Positions 1-5,916 of a stretch of DNA of 6,987 nucleotides are shown in pieces. The stretch is from positions 1-6,987 of the forward strand of contig MNIY01000006.1 of NCBI GenBank assembly GCA_001919995.1. The letters are read 5' to 3'. The DNA comes from Ktedonobacter sp. 13_1_20CM_4_53_11 (GTDB lineage Bacteria > Chloroflexota > Ktedonobacteria > Ktedonobacterales > Ktedonobacteraceae). Each line of letters begins with the position of its first letter. Within the stretch, counting starts at the first letter, position 1. The notes under the pieces were generated by a model. That model did not search any database, was not told the DNA's origin, and was given only the letters and a program-made list of their open reading frames with translations. The position numbers and the translations under genes are program-made.

Positions 1-61
1 GGCCGATCTGGTTGATTTTCTACAAACAATTCAGAAATCCAATGTTGCCCTTACTACTTGA
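1..61 (+). CDS. Possible 3' end of an upstream protein gene (partial)
   Basis: Reading from base 2 gives an open frame of 19 codons, ADLVDFLQTIQKSNVALTT, closed by TGA at 59-61. The helical ADLVDFLQT pattern resembles the C-terminal end of several protein families, for example c-type cytochromes, but it is too short to assign. The stop codon overlaps the -35 element of the tRNA promoter, which is common where genes are closely packed. Another plus-strand frame is also open here, to a TGA at 75-77, so even the reading frame is uncertain. No function is claimed. Confidence 0.35.
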   Translation, partial: ADLVDFLQTIQKSNVALTT

Positions 62-86
62 CTTGATGGTGTCGTGATGCTAAAAT
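58..86 (+). promoter_or_regulatory. Sigma70-type extended -10 promoter of tRNA-Gln
   Basis: TTGACT (58-63) and TAAAAT (81-86) are separated by exactly 17 bp. A TG one base before the -10 (78-79) makes it an extended -10 promoter. The predicted start is near 93, about 28 nt before the tRNA. It nearly duplicates the infC promoter at 6670-6698. With no clear terminator after the tRNA, it may also supply transcripts to glmU. Confidence 0.75.
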
Positions 87-120
87 GATTGCAGTCAGGA
101 TAAGGAGAGCCATTTCTTTT

Positions 121-195
121 TCGGGTGTGGCCAAGCGGTAAGGCGACGGTCTTTGGAACCGTTATTCCTAGGTTCGAATCCTAGCACCCGAGCCA
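121..195 (+). tRNA. tRNA-Gln (anticodon UUG)
   Basis: This is a complete cloverleaf that decodes CAA/CAG. The acceptor arms TCGGGTG (121-127) and CACCCGA (185-191) pair perfectly, beginning with the U1-A72 pair typical of bacterial tRNA-Gln. The D-stem is GCC/GGC, and the anticodon stem ACGGT/ACCGT encloses loop CTTTGGA with anticodon TTG at 153-155. There is a 5-nt variable loop, a T-stem CTAGG/CCTAG and T-loop TTCGAAT. The discriminator is G192 and CCA (193-195) is encoded. It stands alone, 127 bp before glmU. Confidence 0.97.
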
Positions 196-322
196 ACTTT
201 TGTTGATACTGGCGTTACTCGCGACATGTGTTCTTGCGTGACAGCTGTCTCGTCAATGACCTCGAGTTTGCGTCGTCTGCTTTTCTCCCTCACTTTAGAG
301 AAAAGGATTAACATATCCAGTT
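196..322 (+). other. tRNA-glmU spacer / glmU leader
   Basis: This 127-bp stretch has no credible gene, no clear rho-independent terminator after the tRNA and no convincing promoter of its own. The best -10-like element, TTTAGA at 294-299, has no well-spaced -35. It contains a perfect 10-bp palindrome GACAGCTGTC (240-249), whose role is unknown. Near its end, GGAT (305-308) and ATCC (315-318) can pair, holding the only purine-rich ribosome-site candidate (AAGGA, 303-307) in a weak 4-bp stem. Confidence 0.5.
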
Positions 323-1759
323 ATGAATACATATGCGACCGTGGTCCTTGCGGCAGGCAAAGGTACTCGGATGCGTTCAACATTGGCGAAGGTACTTCAT
401 CCATTGGCAGGCGTGCCGCTCTTAGCACACGTGCTGAATGCGGTTGAAGCTATTCCCTCCTCTCTTGCGTTTGCTCCTTACGCCAAATTACCATCTTCCT
501 CTCGTCCTATTGTGGTCCTGGGAAACGGTGCTACCCAGGTTGAAGCCGTATTTGGGGAGCGTTGCCTCTATGCGATCCAGGAAGAACAACTGGGAACTGG
601 ACACGCCGTGCTGGCAGCCCGCAATGCGGTAGAGAAGCTCGAACCTCTTCCTCAAGTTGTGCTGGTATGCTATGGTGATACGCCGCTCGTGCGCAGTGAG
701 ATACTGGCGCGTGTGCTGGTTGAGCACCAGGAACGGCAAGCGACGATAACCTTCCTCACAGCTCACGCGGCATTGCCCAGTGATTTTGGTCGTGTCGTGC
801 GAGATGCTGATGGGCGCGTGCTTGAAATCGTCGAAGTGAAGCGAGCAACAGAGGAGCAGAAACGTATTGACGAGGTCAATTCCGGTGTGTACTGTTTTGA
901 TCGGAGCTGGCTCTGGCCGACATTGGGGGCATTACCTCGCAATGCCTCCGGAGAGTTCTACCTCACTGATCTCATAGGTATCGCAGGTGCACAGGGCCGT
1001 GAAATAGCTACGGTGACTGGGACGCTTGATGAAGCCATTGGTATCAATGATCGTGTACAACTCGCTGCTGCCGAAAAATTGTTGCGTCACCGTATTCTTG
1101 AGCAACATATGTATGCTGGCGTGACCATCGTCGATCCAGATACGACGTACATTGATGCTGATGTCAGCATTGGTCCTGACAGTGTTATTCTTCCAGGCAC
1201 GTTGATTACAGGGAAGTCCCGTATTGGTTCCGCATGCCAGATTGGGCCTGGTACCACCATTGATCAATCGATAATTGGTAATCATTGCATCATTCGAAAT
1301 TCAGTGCTGGAAGAAGCGACGCTTGAAGACGGAGTGAGTGTAGGTCCCTTTAGCCATTGTCGTCCAGGTGCCTACCTTGCACGTAATGTTCATATGGGAA
1401 ATTATGCGGAAGTCAAAAATTCATACGTTGGCGCGGAGACATATATGCATCACTTTAGCTATCTTGGGGATGCCACAGTTGGCGAACATGTGAATATTGG
1501 GGCCGGTACGATTACCTGCAATTTTGACGGCGTGGGAAAAAACCGCACGGATATAGGTAACGGAGCGTTCATTGGAAGTGATACAATGTTAGTTGCACCT
1601 GTCACGGTGGGAGAGGGAGCTCGAACAGGGGCAGGGGCTGTAGTGAACAGAGATGTGCCACCCGGGGCACTGGTAGTTGGTGTTCCGGCACGTGTGTTAC
1701 GTATGCGTCAACCCGTAGAAGTAGATGGCTCCGTGCAAGATGGCAGTGAAAAGGAGTAA
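323..1759 (+). CDS. glmU: Bifunctional UDP-GlcNAc pyrophosphorylase / GlcN-1-P acetyltransferase GlmU
   Basis: GlmU is cytosolic. It acetylates glucosamine-1-phosphate with acetyl-CoA, then couples the product to UTP to give UDP-GlcNAc for peptidoglycan. The N-terminal uridylyltransferase domain (about 1-245) has LAAGKGTRM (9-17), QEEQLGTGHA (86-95), YGDTPL with metal-binding D119, E171, NSGVY (186-190) and N242 in GINDRVQL. The C-terminal left-handed beta-helix (about 265-460) consists of hexapeptide repeats. It has R347, K365, H377 (catalytic-base position, in HHFSYLGD), Y380 and N391 in NIGAGTITCN, all at positions matching E. coli GlmU. The 478 residues slightly exceed the usual ~455, owing to an insert of about 16 residues near 45-60 and a short polar tail. 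ATG at 323 is the only start after the in-frame TAG at 296-298; its AAGGA (303-307) lies unusually far, about 15 nt upstream. It is the first gene of a probable three-gene operon. Confidence 0.96.
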   Translation: MNTYATVVLAAGKGTRMRSTLAKVLHPLAGVPLLAHVLNAVEAIPSSLAFAPYAKLPSSSRPIVVLGNGATQVEAVFGERCLYAIQEEQLGTGHAVLAARNAVEKLEPLPQVVLVCYGDTPLVRSEILARVLVEHQERQATITFLTAHAALPSDFGRVVRDADGRVLEIVEVKRATEEQKRIDEVNSGVYCFDRSWLWPTLGALPRNASGEFYLTDLIGIAGAQGREIATVTGTLDEAIGINDRVQLAAAEKLLRHRILEQHMYAGVTIVDPDTTYIDADVSIGPDSVILPGTLITGKSRIGSACQIGPGTTIDQSIIGNHCIIRNSVLEEATLEDGVSVGPFSHCRPGAYLARNVHMGNYAEVKNSYVGAETYMHHFSYLGDATVGEHVNIGAGTITCNFDGVGKNRTDIGNGAFIGSDTMLVAPVTVGEGARTGAGAVVNRDVPPGALVVGVPARVLRMRQPVEVDGSVQDGSEKE

Positions 1760-1767
1760 GGGTTGCT

Positions 1768-3258
1768 ATGGATGGCCCTGGCTTAGCAAGTATGGCCGCC
1801 TTAATCGATTTTCAAATTCCTCTTTTTGATACGGAAGCGTGGTTACAATTCGCAATTCTGCTTGTCTCTCTATTACTTTGTGCACTATCCTCTGCTGCCG
1901 AAACATCTTTTACCTCCATCAGCCGCATTAAGCTCAAGGACCTGGTAGAAGAGGGCAATCAACAGGCTATTCAGATTGAAAAAACGCTCTCCAATCCGAA
2001 CAAATTTCTTTTGACGATCCTGATAGTGAATAGAGTCGCGGTGATCGTTGCTGCCAGTATGGCGACGGTACTGGCCTTACGTTTTTCACACACCTTTGGT
2101 GAGCTTATCGCTACGATCCTCACCTCGTTGGTGGTTCTGATCTTTTGCGAAATTGCGCCCAAAACTGTTGCTGTACAGAACCCGCTGCGCTGGGCACGGG
2201 CTTTTGTGAAGCCTGTGCGAGCTGTCTCATGGCTTCTGCAGCCGGTTGTATGGACGCTCAGCGCTATTACCAATACCCTTGTACGCCTTATGGGAGGACA
2301 GGTCAGGCGTCCTGGCCCCTTCGTTACTGAGGAAGAGTTGCGTTTATTACTCACGGTGGGTGAAGAGCAAGGGGTACTCGAAGAAGAAGAGACCGAGATG
2401 ATCCATAGTATCTTCGAGTTTGCCGATACCACTGTGCGTGAAGTAATGGTACCACGCATCGACATGGTGACTTTAGAGAGTAATGCGACCGTTGATGAGG
2501 CGGTCGATCTTGCTCTGCAGGGGGGTCACTCGCGTATTCCCGTCTACGAAGAGAATATCGATAATATCATTGGCGTTTTGTATGTCAAGGACATGCTTAA
2601 ACAACTGCGCGAAGGACACAACAATTACCCGGTACGCGATCTTGTGCGTGAAGCATATTTCGTTCCTGAAACGAAGAAACTGGATGACCTGCTGCGCGAG
2701 ATACAGCAGAGGCGCGTGCACATGGCCATTATTGTCGATGAGTATGGTTCGGTGGCCGGTCTTGTCACAATCGAAGACCTGGTAGAAGAGATAGTGGGAG
2801 ATATTCAAGACGAGTACGATCGTGAAGAGAAGCTCTACGAGCAAGTAAACGAGAATGAGTATATCTTTAATGCCAAGATCAGCATAGACGAGTTCAATGA
2901 AATAATGGGTATGTCATTGGGTGATACAGACTACGAAACGCTGGGAGGATTCTTATATGCCCAACTCGACAAAATTCCGAACGTGGGTGATACAATCACA
3001 TTCGAGAATTTGAAATTTACCGTATTATCCACACGAGGACGGCGTATTACCCAGGTGCGTGTGGAACGTACACATCCAGAGCAGCCGGATACTCCTCAAA
3101 TCACAGGAGAAGATGGTCATTCGGGGCCGTACTTGCTACCTTTGCCACGAGAAAAGCAAGTGGCAGATGGATCAAAAGATAGAGATAACGGTGGAAGTAC
3201 CAGTAATAGCGACGTTCCTTCGGAAGATCCTACTCATTTTGAGTACAGAGGAGCATAA
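1768..3258 (+). CDS. CNNM/CBS/CorC_HlyC-domain membrane protein (hemolysin C / CorB-like)
   Basis: Probable inner-membrane Mg2+/Co2+ transport protein of the CNNM-CorB/TlyC family; the historical 'hemolysin' name does not show haemolytic activity. The N-terminal CNNM (DUF21) domain, about 20-185, has hydrophobic segments near 26-44, 81-104, 112-130 and 146-172. It carries family motifs SSAAETSFTSISRIKL (41-56) and CEIAPKTVA (127-135). A paired CBS module follows, about 225-345, with REVMVPRIDMV, GGHSRIPVY and VDEYGSVAGLVTIEDLVEEI as typical nucleotide-binding sequences. A CorC_HlyC domain (about 355-433) is next, with the DTDYETLGGF and GDTITFENLKFTV patterns. The last ~60 residues are hydrophilic, Pro/Ser/Gly/Asp-rich and probably disordered. 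The start is fixed by AAGGAG (1751-1756), inside the end of glmU and 11 nt before ATG. The family is certain; the transported ion is inferred. Confidence 0.92.
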   Translation: MDGPGLASMAALIDFQIPLFDTEAWLQFAILLVSLLLCALSSAAETSFTSISRIKLKDLVEEGNQQAIQIEKTLSNPNKFLLTILIVNRVAVIVAASMATVLALRFSHTFGELIATILTSLVVLIFCEIAPKTVAVQNPLRWARAFVKPVRAVSWLLQPVVWTLSAITNTLVRLMGGQVRRPGPFVTEEELRLLLTVGEEQGVLEEEETEMIHSIFEFADTTVREVMVPRIDMVTLESNATVDEAVDLALQGGHSRIPVYEENIDNIIGVLYVKDMLKQLREGHNNYPVRDLVREAYFVPETKKLDDLLREIQQRRVHMAIIVDEYGSVAGLVTIEDLVEEIVGDIQDEYDREEKLYEQVNENEYIFNAKISIDEFNEIMGMSLGDTDYETLGGFLYAQLDKIPNVGDTITFENLKFTVLSTRGRRITQVRVERTHPEQPDTPQITGEDGHSGPYLLPLPREKQVADGSKDRDNGGSTSNSDVPSEDPTHFEYRGA

Positions 3259-3261
3259 TAC

Positions 3262-4188
3262 ATGACACCCGGTCTTCCCGCGCTTCCTCGCGCGGTTCGC
3301 GTCGTCGAAGTAGGCCCACGAGACGGCCTGCAAAACGAAAAAGCACAAGTACCTACCGAACAGAAAATACAGTTCATCACTATGCTTGCCGACGCAGGTC
3401 TGCCAGTTGTCGAAGCAACATCATTTGTCAGTCCACGCGCGATTCCCCAGCTCAGCGATGCCAGCGAGGTCATGGCGCGCCTGAGGCGAATACCTACGAC
3501 GGAATATCCTGTTCTTGTGCCCAATCTCAAAGGGATGGAACGCGCCCTGGCTGCCGGTGTGCGATCTGTCGCCGTCTTTACTGCGGCCAGCGAGAGCTTT
3601 ACACGTCACAATATCAACGCGTCGATTGCAGAGAGCCTGGAAAACTTCCGACCAGTAGTGGCACTGGCTCGACAGGAGCATGTGACGGTACGAGGATACA
3701 TTTCAACCGTTTTTGGCTGCCCCTACGAAGGTTCAGTGGCACCAGAGAAAGTGCTCGCGGTGGCCCAGGCGCTCTTGGAGATGGGGATCAACGAGTTATC
3801 GCTGGGTGATACGATCGGCGTGGCGACACCGAACCAGGTCGTTGATGTCGTGGGTCTGCTGCTTGATAAAGGGGATATCCCCGCCGGGAGCCTGGCTGTT
3901 CACTTCCATGATACGCGTGGCACGGCTCTTGCCAATGTTTTGATGGCTTTGCAACTTGGTATCAGCATTGTCGATGCCTCTGCTGGCGGCCTTGGTGGTT
4001 GTCCCTATGCTCCCGGAGCGGCAGGCAACCTGGCAACGGAAGACCTGCTCTATCTGCTTCATGGTATGGGCATCAGTACAGGCGTCAACCTGGAAAAGGT
4101 GGTAGCTGCCACACGTTTTATTGCTCCTCTGTTAGGCCATGCACCGACCAGTAAGTATTACCAGGCTGAAGCATGTAGTCGTGTGTGA
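3262..4188 (+). CDS. mvaB: Hydroxymethylglutaryl-CoA lyase
   Basis: Cytosolic DRE-TIM metallolyase that splits (S)-3-hydroxy-3-methylglutaryl-CoA into acetyl-CoA and acetoacetate, the last step of leucine degradation. At 308 residues it has the normal family length. The active site looks complete: VEVGPRDGLQNE contains R20 and D21, SLGDTIGVATP lies at 180-190, and HFHDTRG supplies metal ligands H214 and H216. The signature loop GGLGGCPYAPGAAGN carries catalytic C247 and N256. This cysteine loop separates it from isopropylmalate/homocitrate synthases and 4-hydroxy-2-oxovalerate aldolases. ATG follows AGAGGAG (3247-3253) by 8 nt, and the site lies inside the preceding gene, 3 bp from its stop, so translational coupling is likely. 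No other leucine or acyl-CoA genes are visible in the window. Confidence 0.95.
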   Translation: MTPGLPALPRAVRVVEVGPRDGLQNEKAQVPTEQKIQFITMLADAGLPVVEATSFVSPRAIPQLSDASEVMARLRRIPTTEYPVLVPNLKGMERALAAGVRSVAVFTAASESFTRHNINASIAESLENFRPVVALARQEHVTVRGYISTVFGCPYEGSVAPEKVLAVAQALLEMGINELSLGDTIGVATPNQVVDVVGLLLDKGDIPAGSLAVHFHDTRGTALANVLMALQLGISIVDASAGGLGGCPYAPGAAGNLATEDLLYLLHGMGISTGVNLEKVVAATRFIAPLLGHAPTSKYYQAEACSRV

Positions 4189-4196
4189 GCACTAAA

Positions 4197-5654
4197 CTAA
4201 TGCTTCTCCAGGTATTGAATTGCCGCGGCCAACTGTGTATCACCGCTTGAAAGTATCTGGTTTTCGCTCATATTCCCCGCGTTCTCATCGTTTGGCGAGA
4301 GCGGAATGGCGTTCGGGGCGAGTTTCACAGGGATATTGGGAGAAATGCCCACGTCACGAATAGAATGACCATTGGGGGTCAACCATTCGCTGGTACCAAG
4401 CAGGATTGCTGAACCATCGGAGAGAGGGTATTCCTGAAGAACTGTGCCTGTGCCAAATGTCTTCTCACCCATGACGACTGCGCGCTTGTTATCCTGCAGG
4501 GAACCCGATACAATTTCAGCGGCGCTGGCCGTATCGGCATTGACCAGCACTACGATGGGTGATGTAGTATTAACAGTATGGCCGCTGACAGCATACGATT
4601 TCCGGTGTCCCGAGCTGTCTTGCTCTAAGAGCACATTTCCACTTGCTACAAACTCGCTCGTCGTATCAATAGCTTCTTGAAGGTATCCGCCTGGATTTTC
4701 ACGCAGGTCAAGGATAATCCTGGTTGCGCCAAGCTTCTGGGCTTGCGTAATTTCATCTTTCAGTTGATTGGAGACCCCCGAGGCAAATTGTACTATCTGA
4801 ATATCGGCAATATGATCCTGCGCGATATAGTGCATAAGGACGTTAGGAACGGAAATCTCCGCTCGCACCACGTTGATGGTCAGGGTCTGTTGAGTCGAGG
4901 GGCGACGTACCGTAATGGCAACATTCGTACCAGCTTTCCCCTGGATAAGTGCGCTTATTCCGGCAATATCTTTGCCAACTGTGCTTTTGCCATTGACGGC
5001 GACAATGATATCTCCATGCTTAAAGCCGGCCTTTTCAGCTGGCGAGCCAGGAATAGGCGATGTTATGATGAGGTCTTTTGTCTTAGGGTCCTGTTTAAGG
5101 TAGATGCCGACGCCGGTAAATGTACCGCTCAACTGTTGATTTTCCGTCTGGACATCCTGAGGTGTCAGGAAGCGGGTGTGCCCTTTATCGTGAAGGACAT
5201 CCAACATTGCCTGGATTGACTTGTATGACATTTGTTTATAGTCTACGGCCTTACGGTCAACATAGTTCTGATCTACAATGTTCCAGGCCTGCTGGTAGAG
5301 GTTAGCATATGATTGAGATAGATTACTGCGATTGAAAGAGTTAGCGTAAAGCTGATTGCCGAACCAGCCGCCGAAAAAAGTAATAACAAGAAGTGCGAGT
5401 ACGACTACATACTGGCCAAACCCACGCCCGAGCCGTCGACGTGGTTCGGGTGAACGCTGCGGTGGTTCCTGCGGATACATCCTTTGATGAGGAACTGCGC
5501 CATTTCCTGGTACCTGATATGGTGGATATGGGTTATAATCGCTATAAGGCGGCTGCTGAGCTATTGGTACAGGATAGGGCGGCTGAGCCGGGGGAACAGA
5601 GCTATTGCCTTGTTCCGGTTGTTCATACCAGCGTGGATCATCATATTTGCTCAT
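4197..5654 (-). CDS. S41-family C-terminal processing peptidase with PDZ domain, atypical active site
   Basis: This 485-residue envelope protein has CtpA/Prc-type architecture. Residues 1-75 form a Pro/Tyr/Gln-rich cytoplasmic tail. A basic RRRLGRG (72-78) precedes one membrane anchor (about 81-99), so the remainder should lie outside the membrane. An alpha-helical lead-in spans about 112-165, including the GHTRFLTPQ motif (158-167). A PDZ domain follows (about 172-262; GTFTGVGIYL, GSPAEKAGFKHGDIIVAVNG), then the S41 core (about 275-445) with LDLRENPGG (315-323) and nucleophile S377 in NADTASAAEI. The usual FGKGTVQ, which gives the catalytic Lys and Gln, here reads FGTGTVL (400-406): T402 replaces Lys and L406 replaces Gln. 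ATG is preceded by GGAGG (5660-5664) at 5 nt. The family is secure; proteolytic activity is uncertain. It could be a divergent active subfamily or a pseudopeptidase. Confidence 0.93.
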   Translation of the reverse strand: MSKYDDPRWYEQPEQGNSSVPPAQPPYPVPIAQQPPYSDYNPYPPYQVPGNGAVPHQRMYPQEPPQRSPEPRRRLGRGFGQYVVVLALLVITFFGGWFGNQLYANSFNRSNLSQSYANLYQQAWNIVDQNYVDRKAVDYKQMSYKSIQAMLDVLHDKGHTRFLTPQDVQTENQQLSGTFTGVGIYLKQDPKTKDLIITSPIPGSPAEKAGFKHGDIIVAVNGKSTVGKDIAGISALIQGKAGTNVAITVRRPSTQQTLTINVVRAEISVPNVLMHYIAQDHIADIQIVQFASGVSNQLKDEITQAQKLGATRIILDLRENPGGYLQEAIDTTSEFVASGNVLLEQDSSGHRKSYAVSGHTVNTTSPIVVLVNADTASAAEIVSGSLQDNKRAVVMGEKTFGTGTVLQEYPLSDGSAILLGTSEWLTPNGHSIRDVGISPNIPVKLAPNAIPLSPNDENAGNMSENQILSSGDTQLAAAIQYLEKH

Positions 5655-5736
5655 AGCGGCCTCCGAATAGTTGCTTTTATTGAATTACATCTTTCCAATA
5701 TTTTTGAGATGCGTTACAAGAGATTGTAGTAATTGT

Positions 5737-5765
5737 ATCGTAGTCGTTGAAACATAAAAAATCAA
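5737..5765 (-). promoter_or_regulatory. Possible sigma70-type promoter of the S41 peptidase gene
   Basis: On the minus strand, TTGATT (5765-5760) and TACGAT (5742-5737) are spaced by 17 bp. Transcription would begin near 5730, leaving a leader of about 75 nt before the ATG at 5654. Each hexamer matches 4 of 6 consensus bases, so this is moderate evidence. It sits between the 60-nt palindrome and the gene, suggesting the peptidase need not depend on infC transcription. Confidence 0.4.
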
Positions 5766-5786
5766 CAGGGGACATTTACTAATGAA

Positions 5787-5846
5787 TGACACTCCTACAA
5801 CGATGACGGTACGCTTTTCATGTCCGTCACTGTTGTAGGAGTGTCA
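5787..5846. repeat. 60-nt long near-perfect palindrome between infC and the peptidase gene
   Basis: TGACACTCCTACAAC (5787-5801) and GTTGTAGGAGTGTCA (5832-5846) are perfect 15-bp inverted repeats. One G-U pair and one mismatch follow, then TGACGG (5804-5809) pairs with CCGTCA (5824-5829). The result is a stem of about 23 positions with a 14-nt apical loop. It lies 71 bp after the infC stop. No T-run follows on either strand, so it is not a standard terminator. Its length and symmetry suggest a small palindromic repeat, a MITE-like or IS-end remnant, or a processing/stability hairpin. I see no convincing target-site duplication and no transposase. Confidence 0.8.
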
Positions 5847-5873
5847 ATGGTGCAATCTTACCTCTTATAGATA

Positions 5874-5902
5874 GCTACAGAGCAGAACGCCCGTACTGTA
5901 GC
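5874..5902 (-). terminator. Weak hairpin after infC, possible 3'-end signal
   Basis: GCTACAG (5874-5880) and CTGTAGC (5896-5902) form a 7-bp stem with a 15-nt loop, beginning about 15 nt beyond the infC stop. On the infC strand the next bases are TATCTATAAG, which is T-containing but not a T-run. It might contribute to termination together with the larger palindrome downstream, but the loop is long and the evidence weak. Confidence 0.25.
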
Positions 5903-5916
5903 GCACAAAGAAGAAG

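Noticed and set aside
240..249. GACAGCTGTC palindrome as an operator
   Set aside because: Perfect but only 10 bp, with no known match I can name and no adjacent promoter; recorded only as sequence symmetry.
226..447. Plus-strand open frame overlapping the glmU start as a leader peptide
   Set aside because: Most of it overlaps glmU in another frame, it lacks a ribosome site and its sequence shows no recognisable pattern.
4677..5219. Long plus-strand open frame inside the peptidase gene
   Set aside because: It lies wholly antisense to a well-conserved S41/PDZ protein and shows no family features or ribosome site; a shadow frame.
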